64,000 nucleotides of DNA, taken from Pelotomaculum_C sp050950345. GTDB lineage: Bacteria; Bacillota; Desulfotomaculia; Desulfotomaculales; Pelotomaculaceae. The stretch lies in assembly GCA_050950345.1 (NCBI GenBank), contig JBMNHK010000002.1:682001-746000 (forward strand). The letters run 5' to 3'. Positions 34,311-42,676 of the stretch are shown in pieces (the stretch's first letter is position 1; every line of letters starts with the position of its first letter). The notes under the pieces were generated by a model that saw only the letters and a list, made by a program, of their open reading frames with translations, was not told the origin of the DNA and did no database searches. The translations under genes were made by a program, and so were the position numbers.

Positions 34311-35363
34311 ATGCTTGATTTTGAGCTTGACCTTGATCAGTTTGCCAGTATTAAGGTGATCGGGGTCGGAGGCGGCGGTAACAACGCTGTCAACCGTATG
34401 ATCAGTGCCGGACTCAAAGGTGTGGAGTTTGTTGCTGTTAATACTGATGCTCAGGCTTTGTTCCTGGCTCAGTCGAACCATAAAATCCAAATTGGAGCTA
34501 AATTAACCAAGGGATTAGGTTCGGGTGGTAATCCCGAAATTGGTCAAAAGGCGGCAGAGGAAAGCCGTGATGAACTTGTACAAGCCCTTAAAGGCGCCGA
34601 TATGGTCTTTGTTACCGCCGGGATGGGCGGAGGTACAGGTACGGGGGCCGCACCGGTGGTTTCTGAAGTTGCTAAAGAATTAGGCGCCTTAACTGTGGGA
34701 GTGGTAACCAAACCCTTTACTTTTGAAGGCCGCAAAAGAGCAAAGCAAGCAGAAGAGGGTATCGAAAACCTAAAATCAAAGGTGGATACTTTGATTACCA
34801 TTCCCAATGACAGGTTGTTGCAGGTAGTTGAAAAACACACTTCCATCGTGGAGGCTTTTCGTATTGCTGACGACGTTCTGCGCCAGGGTGTGCAAGGCAT
34901 TTCCGACTTGATAGCAGTTCCCGGTTTGATTAACCTGGACTTTGCCGATGTTAAGACAATTATGAAAGATACCGGTTCAGCCTTGATGGGCATCGGCACT
35001 GCCGGTGGTGATAACAGGGCCACTGAAGCAGCTAGAGCCTCTATTTCAAGCCCGCTTTTGGAAACCTCCATTGAAGGGGCCAGGGGAGTGCTGCTGAATA
35101 TCACCGGAGGGACTTCATTAGGACTGTATGAGGTGAATGAGGCTGCGGAGATCATCTCCCAGGCTGCAGATCCAGAAGCAAATATTATTTTTGGTGCGGT
35201 TATTGATGAGCGTATGGAGGAAGAAGTAAGGGTTACCGTGATAGCTACCGGTTTTGATCAGCGGGTGAGCAGGAAAGACCATTCCAACAAGGTAGATTTA
35301 GACATCAAACCTTTTTCTAATGTTGACGACCTGGATATACCAGCTTTTCTACGGCGACGTTAA
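34311..35363 (+). CDS. ftsZ: Cell division GTPase FtsZ
   Basis: Tubulin-like GTPase of 350 residues that forms the Z-ring. GTP-binding features are IKVIGVGGGGNNAVNRM (about 13-29), the tubulin signature GGGTGTG (about 107-113) and NLDFADVKTIM for the T7 loop. The C-terminal linker is short and the protein ends with DDLDIPAFLRRR, the conserved tail peptide that binds FtsA and SepF. ATG 34311 follows GAGGGGG. SepF is encoded 13 kb downstream and no ftsA is in the window, so SepF is a likely membrane tether. Confidence 0.98.
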   Translation: MLDFELDLDQFASIKVIGVGGGGNNAVNRMISAGLKGVEFVAVNTDAQALFLAQSNHKIQIGAKLTKGLGSGGNPEIGQKAAEESRDELVQALKGADMVFVTAGMGGGTGTGAAPVVSEVAKELGALTVGVVTKPFTFEGRKRAKQAEEGIENLKSKVDTLITIPNDRLLQVVEKHTSIVEAFRIADDVLRQGVQGISDLIAVPGLINLDFADVKTIMKDTGSALMGIGTAGGDNRATEAARASISSPLLETSIEGARGVLLNITGGTSLGLYEVNEAAEIISQAADPEANIIFGAVIDERMEEEVRVTVIATGFDQRVSRKDHSNKVDLDIKPFSNVDDLDIPAFLRRR

Positions 35364-35400
35364 GACGTTAAATAGAATACATATTTTTAAGATGCAAGCC

Positions 35401-35442
35401 AAGCCTTCCAAGTCGCTTAAAAAGCATTTGGGAGGCTTTTTT
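35401..35442. terminator. Terminator after ftsZ
   Basis: AAGCCTTCCAA (35401-35411) pairs with TTGGGAGGCTT (35428-35438) through one G-T wobble, followed by TTTTTT. It lies between converging ftsZ and the minus-strand gene ending at 35441 and may serve both. Confidence 0.75.
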
Positions 35443-35818
35443 AGCTTAACCTGTCCATTATAGCCTTCAATACTTGCTCAAAGGGCATCCCCCCAATTTC
35501 GTCCAACATTTTGTCCAATCTGGTAGGCCGCTTCAGTGTTCCAGATAATACAAAATCAACCGTTTGGTCTTTATTCACCTGGACAGATGTGACATCAAGC
35601 ACACCTCCTAGAAGCCCCAGGATAATAAGTATCTTTTGAGGTGTCAGCTGAATGCCTGATTCTATGCTGGTTCCCCTGCCGGCGGGGTTGCTTGCAGATT
35701 TGTTTTTTTTGTTGTTCTGTACTGCAGGAGTAGAACCTTGTCCGGGTTGTTCCTTGTCCAGACCGAGGCGACTGAGTACCTGTTTGAGCAAGATGTCGAT
35801 TTCACTGGAATCAAACAT
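35441..35818 (-). CDS. Hypothetical protein, unknown function
   Basis: 125 residues, ATG with GAGGGGG upstream on the minus strand, not recognised. The N-terminus is helical (SSEIDILLKQVLSRLGL), then a Ser/Asn/Lys/Gly-rich disordered part (about 23-54). After that comes a hydrophobic stretch (KILIILGLLGGVLDV) that may be a membrane helix or a helix-turn core, then a short beta-like end and the motif GGMPFEQVLKAIMDRL. It ends next to the ftsZ terminator and is 34 nt downstream of a 41-codon ORF on the same strand, which suggests a two-gene unit divergent from spoIIGA. Confidence 0.6.
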   Translation of the reverse strand: MFDSSEIDILLKQVLSRLGLDKEQPGQGSTPAVQNNKKNKSASNPAGRGTSIESGIQLTPQKILIILGLLGGVLDVTSVQVNKDQTVDFVLSGTLKRPTRLDKMLDEIGGMPFEQVLKAIMDRLS

Positions 35819-35852
35819 ATGATGCCCCCTCAGTGACAGCTGGTTCTATGCA

Positions 35853-35978
35853 TTAAGGTATGATAACCGGCTCCGAAGGTGTTGCTTTAGAGTCGCCCAG
35901 CCCGGTGGAAAATAGTATGACGGTGGCGATGACAATTGTAAGCAACAAGTCATGTCTGATATCTTCTATGGTCCCCAT
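35853..35978 (-). CDS. Possible 41-residue small membrane protein
   Basis: ATG 35978 on the minus strand is preceded by AAAGGTTGTG and encodes MGTIEDIRHDLLLTIVIATV, then ILFSTGLGDSKATP, ending SEPVIIP. It has one clear membrane helix (about 11-25). It starts the short minus-strand unit with the gene at 35441 and overlaps nothing on that strand. I do not recognise the family. A plus-strand frame over the same bases (35860-36060) has no ribosome site and looks like a shadow. Confidence 0.4.
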   Translation of the reverse strand: MGTIEDIRHDLLLTIVIATVILFSTGLGDSKATPSEPVIIP

Positions 35979-36018
35979 AAGAAACACAACCTTTGCGATT
36001 TTATATATTTATATTAAG

Positions 36019-36055
36019 CAGGCAGGTTATTGGTGTTTTCAGGCAGGTCATTGGT
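36019..36055. repeat. Two 16-bp direct repeats with 21-bp period
   Basis: CAGGCAGGTTATTGGT (36019-36034) and CAGGCAGGTCATTGGT (36040-36055) differ at one position. The 21-bp period puts both on the same DNA face. They lie in the divergent region between the minus-strand unit and spoIIGA, 36 bp before the 0A-like box. Confidence 0.5.
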
Positions 36056-36090
36056 ATTAATGCATTCTTATTTTTCTGCAACCAAACAAA

Positions 36091-36125
36091 TGACGACAAA
36101 TTCCCGCCTCCCACAGTGATATAAT
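36091..36125 (+). promoter_or_regulatory. Candidate spoIIG promoter with Spo0A-like box
   Basis: TGACGACAAAT (36091-36101), which reads ATTTGTCGTCA on the other strand and resembles the Spo0A box TTTGTCGAAAA, overlaps the position of the -35 region for the -10 TATAAT (36120-36125). B. subtilis spoIIG is a Spo0A-activated sigma-A promoter with 0A boxes around the -35. A transcript would start near 36132, about 95 nt before spoIIGA. Confidence 0.5.
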
Positions 36126-36225
36126 ATATGTATCTAATAATTACAATATTGTCATAAAATAATAAACTAAGAATTATAATGATAATATAGGAATATTTGT
36201 ATTTTGGGAGCGGTGGTCATCTCTC

Positions 36226-37143
36226 ATGCCGGTTTATATGGTTTATCTCGACCAGGTATTTGTCGGCAACCTGGTAATGGATTACGCTATATTGTTAGCC
36301 ACCTCCAAAATCAGCCGTGTGCCTGCTCCCCCAAAACGCCTATTAGCCGGGGCGGTATTAGGAGCTCTTTATGCTCTGGCTGTATTCATCCCAGATGCAG
36401 GTTTCTTACATACGATATGGTTTAAGCTGCTGATCTCGGCAGCAATTGTAGCTGTTTCTTTTTCACCTCTCCCGCTAAAGTTGTTTATAACCTGCTTAGG
36501 TTGCTTTTTCCTGGCCTCCTTCACCCTGGGAGGATTGGTCATGGGGATTATTTTCTTTATTAGTTCCAGCAATACTATAGGCTGGGAGATCATTGGAAAG
36601 GAAATCGACGAAAAAATCTGGCTGGGTATATTATCCGGTTTGTTAGGCTTATGGGTCGCCGGGAATGGCTTTATCGCCCTCCTTAAGAAAGGTAAATTTG
36701 AAAAACTGTTCAGGTTTTCAATTGTTGTTTACTTTGGTGGCCGGCAAGCTAAAATAGAAGCTTTGTTGGATACCGGCAATCAGCTAAAGGATCCACTGAC
36801 CCATAGTCCGGTGGTGATCGTAGAATATGGCAGCCTAAAAGCCTTGTTGCCGGAGGAGGTTAAGATTGGTCTTGAACAGGATGAGGAAACCAGTGTCTGG
36901 GATGCCCTGGGTGCACTGAGCGAAAGCAGCCACATTGCCAGATTCAGTGCGGTGCCCTTTCAGTCCCTTGGTAATCCCGGCGGAATGCTGCTTGGTTTTC
37001 GCCCTGACATGCTCGAAATCGAGATGCAGGGGAAAATGACCGGCTGTGGACGTGTGGTGGTGGGTATTTACCGGCATAAGCTTGATCCCGCAGGTTCTTA
37101 TCATGCTCTGCTTGGACCCAATGTGCTGGAACTAACCGGTTAA
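36226..37143 (+). CDS. spoIIGA: Pro-sigma-E processing protease
   Basis: Membrane aspartic protease of 305 residues that cleaves pro-sigma-E in the mother cell after activation by SpoIIR. It has five N-terminal membrane helices (residues about 5-150) and a cytoplasmic protease half. The catalytic Asp is in EALLDTGNQLKD (about residue 182), a retroviral-like pepsin motif. A late GFRPDMLEI and LLGPNVLE fit the family. It is followed by sigE after about 90 nt, the conserved arrangement. No strong Shine-Dalgarno is seen upstream. Confidence 0.9.
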   Translation: MPVYMVYLDQVFVGNLVMDYAILLATSKISRVPAPPKRLLAGAVLGALYALAVFIPDAGFLHTIWFKLLISAAIVAVSFSPLPLKLFITCLGCFFLASFTLGGLVMGIIFFISSSNTIGWEIIGKEIDEKIWLGILSGLLGLWVAGNGFIALLKKGKFEKLFRFSIVVYFGGRQAKIEALLDTGNQLKDPLTHSPVVIVEYGSLKALLPEEVKIGLEQDEETSVWDALGALSESSHIARFSAVPFQSLGNPGGMLLGFRPDMLEIEMQGKMTGCGRVVVGIYRHKLDPAGSYHALLGPNVLELTG

Positions 37144-37235
37144 CCGGTACATTAATAGTAGCTGCAGGATAAACAGGCCCAGTTATATTTCGCACTCATG
37201 ATTTCAGAGGGTAGTCCGGGTGAGGAGGGGTAGAT

Positions 37236-37967
37236 TTGTCTTTGGGTTTATTTAGCCGCATGAGGTGGCTTATATACCTGTCTATGCTGCGGGTATTAAT
37301 GAAGGCCGGTTTCCGGCGCAAAGTTTTTTATGTGGGCAGCAGTGAGGCTTTGCCCCCACCTTTAACTAATGACGAGGAATCATTTCTTATTAACAGGCTT
37401 GCATCAGGGGATGGAGCGGTCAGGAGCACTTTGATTGAAAGGAACCTGCGGCTTGTTGTATACATAGCCCGCAAATTTGAAAATACCGGAGTGGGTATTG
37501 AGGACTTAGTCTCCATCGGCACCATCGGGTTGATTAAGGCAGTAAATACTTTTGACCCTGCAAAAAAGATCAAATTGGCAACTTACGCGTCACGTTGCAT
37601 CGAAAATGAAATATTAATGTACCTGCGGCGGAATAACAGGACTCGCTCCGAGGTGTCCTTTGATGAACCGCTGAATATCGATTGGGACGGCAACGAACTT
37701 CTCCTTTCTGATGTGCTGGGTACTGAAAATGATGTTATTTATAAATACATTGAGGATGAGGTAGATAAAAAACTTTTGCACCTTGCACTGCAAAAACTAA
37801 GTGGACGGGAACGTAAAATCATGGAACTAAGGTTTGGTTTAAATAATGGTATGGAAAAAACACAAAAAGAAGTAGCGGATATGCTGGGCATATCACAATC
37901 ATATATCTCACGTTTAGAAAAAAGAATTATCAGTAGATTAAAGAAGGAGATACACCGCATGGAATAA
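37236..37967 (+). CDS. sigE: Mother-cell sporulation sigma factor E precursor
   Basis: Sigma-70 family factor of 243 residues made as an inactive precursor. The first about 28 residues form the hydrophobic pro-sequence (MRWLIYLSMLRVLM), followed by the processing region FYVGSSEALPPPL, close to the known cleavage context. Region 2 has NLRLVVYIARKF and DLVSIGTIGLIKAV; region 4 has SQSYISRLEKRIISRLKKE. It directs mother-cell genes early in sporulation after cleavage by the adjacent SpoIIGA product. TTG 37236 follows GAGGAGGGG. Confidence 0.95.
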   Translation: MSLGLFSRMRWLIYLSMLRVLMKAGFRRKVFYVGSSEALPPPLTNDEESFLINRLASGDGAVRSTLIERNLRLVVYIARKFENTGVGIEDLVSIGTIGLIKAVNTFDPAKKIKLATYASRCIENEILMYLRRNNRTRSEVSFDEPLNIDWDGNELLLSDVLGTENDVIYKYIEDEVDKKLLHLALQKLSGRERKIMELRFGLNNGMEKTQKEVADMLGISQSYISRLEKRIISRLKKEIHRME

Positions 37968-38047
37968 GGAGTTTTGCAAACCATTAGCATAAGATGCTCT
38001 GAGGTAAATGAACAAGGATGTTTTCCTGTGAAAGCCTGGTGACATTG

Positions 38048-38066
38048 AAGCCTCCGGGGCTTTTTT
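38048..38066 (+). terminator. Short terminator after sigE
   Basis: AAGCC (38048-38052) pairs with GGCTT (38058-38062) around TCCGG, followed by a run of T to 38066. The stem is only 5 bp, but the T-run is clear. Confidence 0.5.
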
Positions 38067-38082
38067 GTGAATCCGGATAAAT

Positions 38083-38111
38083 GTATAATTCAATTTCTCC
38101 ATGGAAATAAT
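38083..38111 (+). promoter_or_regulatory. Sigma-F-type promoter for sigG
   Basis: GTATA (38083-38087), 15 nt, GGAAATAAT (38103-38111). It matches the forespore sigma-F/sigma-G consensus GYATA-N15-GGNNANANT with exact spacing. In B. subtilis, sigG transcription by sigma-F is the key step. The start would be about 40 nt before the sigG coding start. Confidence 0.7.
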
Positions 38112-38158
38112 GAGACTGTCGGTGATATCTAGCCCTTAAAAGAGGTGGTGGGCCTTTT

Positions 38159-38932
38159 ATGCTGGTGAATAAGGTGGAGATCTGTGGTGTAAACACGTCA
38201 AAACTCCCGGTACTGACAAGCAGCCAGATGCAGGTTCTCTTTGAAGCGATGCAAAAAGGGGACGCCTCCGCCAGAACCCAGTTGGTTAACGGTAACTTAA
38301 GACTTGTGTTAAGCATTATACAGCGGTTCACCAACAGGGGAGAGTATGTGGATGATCTCTTCCAGGTGGGCTGTATCGGCTTAATGAAGGCTATCGATAA
38401 TTTTGATCTCAGTCAGAATGTAAAATTTTCAACTTATGCTGTGCCGATGATCATTGGGGAAATTCGCCGTTATCTACGAGATAATAATCCCATACGGGTT
38501 AGTCGCTCCTTGCGTGATGTTGCTTACAAAGCATTGCAGGTAAGGGATACACTGGTTAACAGGCACTCACGTGAACCATCTATTAATGAGATAGCCGGCG
38601 AGTTGAAAATTCCCAGGGAAGAAATAGTTTTTGCCCTTGACGCCATCCAGGAACCTATTTCCTTATTTGAACCGATTTATCACGATGGTGGTGACCCTAT
38701 ATTTGTCATGGATCAAATAAGTGATGAGAAAAACCAGGATCTGAACTGGCTGGAGGGTATTGCTATAAGGGATGCTATGCAAAAACTCAATGATCGTGAA
38801 AAACTAATTCTTAACCTGCGTTTTTACGAGGGAAAAACACAGATGGAGGTGGCTGAGGAAATCGGGATATCCCAGGCACAGGTTTCGCGGCTGGAAAAAG
38901 CCGCACTCAACCATATGAAAAAAAACATATGA
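38159..38932 (+). CDS. sigG: Forespore sporulation sigma factor G
   Basis: Sigma-70 family factor of 257 residues for late forespore genes. The conserved N-terminus NKVEICGVNTSKLPVL is the SigG hallmark. Region 2 is NLRLVLSIIQRF and DDLFQVGCIGLMKAI; region 3 is RDVAYKALQVRD; region 4 has EEIGISQAQVSRLEKAAL. ATG 38159 is used. It follows sigE with its own sigma-F-type promoter, as in B. subtilis. Confidence 0.96.
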   Translation: MLVNKVEICGVNTSKLPVLTSSQMQVLFEAMQKGDASARTQLVNGNLRLVLSIIQRFTNRGEYVDDLFQVGCIGLMKAIDNFDLSQNVKFSTYAVPMIIGEIRRYLRDNNPIRVSRSLRDVAYKALQVRDTLVNRHSREPSINEIAGELKIPREEIVFALDAIQEPISLFEPIYHDGGDPIFVMDQISDEKNQDLNWLEGIAIRDAMQKLNDREKLILNLRFYEGKTQMEVAEEIGISQAQVSRLEKAALNHMKKNI

Positions 38933-38986
38933 CCAGGTTCAATAAATTTAATGTTAATACATGTCAAAAAATAATTCTTCATTTGC

Positions 38987-39020
38987 TATGCGGCTAAAAT
39001 CCTGGCCGCATAATTTTTTT
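38987..39020 (+). terminator. Terminator after sigG
   Basis: TATGCGGC (38987-38994) pairs perfectly with GCCGCATA (39005-39012) around a 10-nt loop, then ATTTTTTT. Classical intrinsic terminator. Confidence 0.85.
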
Positions 39021-39070
39021 GTTCAGTCCATGGCTGGCATGACATATAGATATGACAGGAGGTGTCATGA

Positions 39071-39352
39071 ATGGTGAAGATTTCTGACCTGCGCTTGCGG
39101 GAAATAGTTAACATAATGGACGGACGAAGGCTTGGTATGATTAAGGATATCGAAATCGACATGGATGAGGGACGAATTACGGCTTTTATTCTGCCTGGAG
39201 ACGGTGGTGGCGGCAAATTCCTTGGGCTTTTTGGCCGGGAAGAGGAAATTATTGTCCCCTGGGAAAAAATAAAAAAGATCGGTATGGATGTTATTCTTGT
39301 TGAAGTCCCCAACTTTGCCGAGCCCAGGCATGAATATAAGTTCAAGTACTGA
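39071..39352 (+). CDS. ylmC: YlmC/YmxH family PRC-barrel sporulation protein
   Basis: 93-residue PRC-barrel protein with strong Shine-Dalgarno AGGAGGTGTC. Motifs: RLREIVNIMDGRRLGMIKDIEIDMDEGRI and IIVPWEKIKKIGMDVIL. Members next to sigE-sigG are known as YlmC/YmxH; their role is uncertain, but they are often associated with sporulation. The protein is acidic in the middle with a Gly-rich turn GDGGGGKFLG. Confidence 0.88.
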   Translation: MVKISDLRLREIVNIMDGRRLGMIKDIEIDMDEGRITAFILPGDGGGGKFLGLFGREEEIIVPWEKIKKIGMDVILVEVPNFAEPRHEYKFKY

Positions 39353-39521
39353 GCGATAACGAGTATAATACCGGGAGCGTTTGCTCTCATTTTAATATAT
39401 AATTCGTTTTCGGGTGTAGAGTGTGTGCCGTTTTATTATTTGGTAACCTTTTGCTCTGTCCGGCAATAAAATAGTAAAGGTTTCTTAAACATACACCATA
39501 TACCCGAAGGGAATGAGATAA

Positions 39522-40634
39522 ATGGCTATAAGCTATACGGTGCAGACAGGCGATACCCTGTTCCTGATAGCGCAGCGCTATGGCACGACCATTGAAAGGA
39601 TAGTTCAAGCCAACAATATTGAAAATCCCGATCTGATCAGGGTTGGTCAAGTGTTGGTTATTCCGGTGGATGAAGATGATAACGGAGCAGGAGACAACCA
39701 GGATACAGGCAATGATAACGCAACCATGCGTGTAGGAGGTTTGCTTTACACGATAACAACCGACCGGAGGACTTATAACCAGGGGGATCCGGTAAGGATC
39801 ACATTTACCAAGAGGAATATCAGCAACAGGACTATTGTCCTGCGTTACAGGACCAGCCAGCGTTTTGATTTGATCGTCAGACGCGGCACTGAGCAAAGGG
39901 AGGTTTGGAGATGGTCGGCCGGTCGGAGTTTTGCTCAGGCAACGGCCAGTGTTAGATTGCAGCCCGGGGAAAGACAGGTGTTTCGTGCTACATGGGATCA
40001 AAGAAACAACCGCGGGCAACAGGTAGCCCCCGGTAATTACACCATTGAGGCGGTCAATGTAGCTACCGGGTTGGCCAATCAGTCTGTCTCTATCAGTATT
40101 AGAATCAGGCAGGTTGCACCGACTCCTACGCCGACAGCTGCTCCTTGCGCTGACGTGAATATCCTCACCAATCCCGGTTTTGAAAGGTGGCCAAACCGGC
40201 TATCGCCACCACCTGGCTGGACCGGCAGCAATCTTGTCCGCAGCACTCGTTCCTTTAGCGGCAACTATGCCGCAGAAATGGGAGCGAACGCTTCTGAGAG
40301 GGCTGTGCTGGCCCAGCGTGTGGATATAGAGCCAGGCAGGATCTATGAGCTGAGCTGGCAAGCGTCGGAACATGTGCAATCCCGTATTGCCGGCAGGTTT
40401 ATCTTGTTTGTTGAGATTTTTTACTATAATCGGAATGGTGAGTTTGTCGGCAGGACCGAACCAAGGTATTCGCAGGATAATATTCCCAATAACCGCTATC
40501 AGGGCTTCAGCCTCTCAACCGGGCGTGTACCGGCGGGAGCAAGGGTGGCCGAGGTCAGATTTACCTTTGAACCCTCAGGTAATAATGCCAACTCAGTATT
40601 AATTGATCAGGTTGATTTTCGTTGCCGTTTTTAA
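39522..40634 (+). CDS. LysM protein with BsuPI-like and jelly-roll-like domains
   Basis: 370 residues without a signal peptide. An N-terminal LysM domain (1-50: VQTGDTLFLIAQRYGTT) binds glycans. A region of about 75-195 resembles the intracellular proteinase inhibitor BsuPI (PF12690), with RTYNQGDPVRITFTKRNIS and APGNYTIEA. A Pro-Thr linker (TPTPTAAP) precedes a C-terminal beta-rich domain (about 215-370) with NPGFERWPNRLSPPPGW, typical of carbohydrate-binding jelly-rolls. Lack of a secretion signal fits a spore coat or cortex protein added from the mother cell; that is inference. It lies between ylmC and an FmdB-like gene. Confidence 0.75.
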   Translation: MAISYTVQTGDTLFLIAQRYGTTIERIVQANNIENPDLIRVGQVLVIPVDEDDNGAGDNQDTGNDNATMRVGGLLYTITTDRRTYNQGDPVRITFTKRNISNRTIVLRYRTSQRFDLIVRRGTEQREVWRWSAGRSFAQATASVRLQPGERQVFRATWDQRNNRGQQVAPGNYTIEAVNVATGLANQSVSISIRIRQVAPTPTPTAAPCADVNILTNPGFERWPNRLSPPPGWTGSNLVRSTRSFSGNYAAEMGANASERAVLAQRVDIEPGRIYELSWQASEHVQSRIAGRFILFVEIFYYNRNGEFVGRTEPRYSQDNIPNNRYQGFSLSTGRVPAGARVAEVRFTFEPSGNNANSVLIDQVDFRCRF

Positions 40635-40669
40635 GGGCTGCTTAAGAAATGCCCTTGCTCATGATTTCC

Positions 40670-40706
40670 ACAGAAAGGAGGCCCATTGGCATGGCCTCCT
40701 TTCTGT
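40670..40706. terminator. Perfect 14-bp hairpin between converging genes
   Basis: ACAGAAAGGAGGCC (40670-40683) and GGCCTCCTTTCTGT (40693-40706) around CATTGGCAT. It can serve both the LysM gene and the converging FmdB-like gene, though no long T-run follows. Confidence 0.6.
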
Positions 40707-40714
40707 ATGCTCTT

Positions 40715-40927
40715 CTAATGGGTACAGGAACTGCAGCTACCAGAACTGCATGAATTACAGCTGGTGCCACCGGCTCTTGACCCGGTGTAACTAAAAGAAG
40801 ACATGACCCGGCTAAGGGCTGTTTTCCCGCATTGAGGGCACTGCAGGTTGTGACCGCTTTCTCCTATGGAGCAGAGTTTTTCCATACGGTGGTGGCAATT
40901 ATTGCATTTAAACTCATAAATCGGCAC
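40715..40927 (-). CDS. FmdB-family zinc-ribbon protein
   Basis: Small protein of about 70 residues. GTG 40927 is chosen because AGGAGG stands about 9 nt upstream and the protein then starts MPIYEFKCNNCHH, the FmdB family start. Zn ribbon: CNNC and CPQC. The tail is Ser/Cys-rich (CNSCSSGSCSSCTH), a common feature of FmdB homologues. Function is unknown; the family was named from a formamidase regulator. Confidence 0.82.
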   Translation of the reverse strand: MPIYEFKCNNCHHRMEKLCSIGESGHNLQCPQCGKTALSRVMSSFSYTGSRAGGTSCNSCSSGSCSSCTH

Positions 40928-41098
40928 AGGTGACTTCCTCCTAGATAGATAATACCGCACGTTATGTTTAGATTAATTCGGACTAAGACCTGTGTCAAGC
41001 TTGGGTACATATTGTCGTGAAAAAAAGGATTTTTCATGCCGGAGATGAATATCTACAAGTTGAATGAGATCAATAGAAATCAGTTGGGAGAGGATAAA

Positions 41099-42655
41099 AT
41101 GAGGCTTCAATTTCTTGGGGCGGCAGGTACAGTAACCGGTTCATGTTTCTATTTGGAAACCAGCCAATCGAGAATACTGATTGAGTGCGGCATGTTTCAA
41201 GGTATAAAAAAGATTCGAGAACGCAACTACGAAGACTTTCTGATTCAACCGAGTCATCTTGATGCTGTTTTAATTACCCATGCCCATATCGATCACAGCG
41301 GCCTCATACCTAAACTGATTAAATACGGCTACAAAGGAAAGGTTTATGCCACCAATGCCACGAAAGCACTTCTGGAAGTGTTGTTGCCGGACTCCGGTTA
41401 CATCCAGGAGGTAGAGGTTGAGAATAAAAACCGCAAAAACCGGCGGGCAGGCAGACCATTGCTGGAACCCTTATACACGATTGATGATGCCTATAAAAGC
41501 CTGTTGTTCCTGCGAGGCGTTAGATATCAAGAGATCATACGGATCACGCCGGATATCAGGGTTCGCTTTGTAGATGCCGGCCACATCCTGGGCTCGGCCA
41601 TGATTGAAGTCTGCGTAGAAGAGGATGGCCGGGAGCTTAAGCTGGTGTTCTCCGGGGATATCGGTAAGCATGAGCGGCCAATTATCGAAGACCCTTCCAT
41701 TATTGAGCACACCGACTACCTGATCATGGAATCAACTTATGGCAACCGTTTGCACAATAATAACGATAACGAAATGGAGTTATTGCGCAGCGCCATACAG
41801 GATACTTATAAAAAAGGTGGCAATTTGATCATACCTGCTTTTGCAGTAGAGCGCACCCAGGATCTGCTGTACCATCTCAGTTTATTGTATGAACAAAAAA
41901 CAGTTCCAGCTATGCCCGTATATATCGACAGCCCTCTGGCTACTGCAGCTACGGAGATATTTAAAAATCACCCGGAATGCTTTGATCAGGAAACCTTCGA
42001 TATGCTCAAACGGGGGAATAATCCCTTTGAGTTCCCGGGGGTGCATTTCACTCAGACTGTAGAAGAGTCCAAAGCTCTAAATAATGTTGATCGGGCTATC
42101 ATCATATCGGCAAGCGGTATGTGTGAAGCCGGACGGATCAGGCACCATCTCAAATACAATCTATGGCGTCCGGAAAGCACGGTCCTTTTTGTCGGGTACC
42201 AGGCGGAGGGCACCCTGGGGAGACTAATACTGGATGGCGAGAAAAAAGTGCGCATTTTTGGAGATGATATTGCTGTAAAAGCTGATATCAGATTTATAGA
42301 CGGTTATTCCGCTCATGCGGATCAGGCGGGTCTTATTGATTGGGTTAAGAGTTTCAGGGTTAAGCCCCTTGAAGTAATGCTGGTTCATGGCGAGCAGGAG
42401 GCCACTGAAACCCTGGCCAACCTGTTGCAGGCGGAAGGTTTTAATGTGACTGTGCCGGAATGGAAGCAGGTAATGGAGTTAACGCCAAGCACCCGGGCTG
42501 AAACAGCAATCCGTTCTGTTGATATCGCCCTCACAGCTCTTACGGAAAAAATTAAAACAGCCATCGGTTCTGGTATTGGTGCGGCACAAAAGGATGAACT
42601 ATTGCGCCGGTTGGCCGAGCTGGAGCAGCTTGTCGCTGCAGGTGCAAAAAACTAG
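41099..42655 (+). CDS. MBL-fold beta-CASP exoribonuclease/metallo-hydrolase
   Basis: 518-residue metallo-beta-lactamase-fold nuclease. ATG 41099 is chosen because GGGAGAGG stands 4-5 nt before it and the protein then begins MRLQFLGAAGTVTGS, typical of the family; in-frame ATG 41036 gives an extra 21 residues. Zn site: THAHIDHSG (about 56-64), ESTYGNR, and the C-terminal HADQ. The beta-CASP insertion and SGMCEAGRIRHHL motif place it with bacterial CPSF73-like proteins that process RNA. No operon partners are evident; pgeF follows after 22 nt. Confidence 0.88.
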   Translation: MRLQFLGAAGTVTGSCFYLETSQSRILIECGMFQGIKKIRERNYEDFLIQPSHLDAVLITHAHIDHSGLIPKLIKYGYKGKVYATNATKALLEVLLPDSGYIQEVEVENKNRKNRRAGRPLLEPLYTIDDAYKSLLFLRGVRYQEIIRITPDIRVRFVDAGHILGSAMIEVCVEEDGRELKLVFSGDIGKHERPIIEDPSIIEHTDYLIMESTYGNRLHNNNDNEMELLRSAIQDTYKKGGNLIIPAFAVERTQDLLYHLSLLYEQKTVPAMPVYIDSPLATAATEIFKNHPECFDQETFDMLKRGNNPFEFPGVHFTQTVEESKALNNVDRAIIISASGMCEAGRIRHHLKYNLWRPESTVLFVGYQAEGTLGRLILDGEKKVRIFGDDIAVKADIRFIDGYSAHADQAGLIDWVKSFRVKPLEVMLVHGEQEATETLANLLQAEGFNVTVPEWKQVMELTPSTRAETAIRSVDIALTALTEKIKTAIGSGIGAAQKDELLRRLAELEQLVAAGAKN

Positions 42656-42676
42656 GATAGAAATGGGGGCGGGTTA

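Noticed and set aside
35860..36060. Plus-strand 66-codon frame before spoIIGA
   Set aside because: No ribosome site and it runs opposite the better supported 41-codon minus-strand ORF.
41036..41098. Longer start for the beta-CASP nuclease
   Set aside because: The extra 21 residues do not resemble the family and lack a Shine-Dalgarno.
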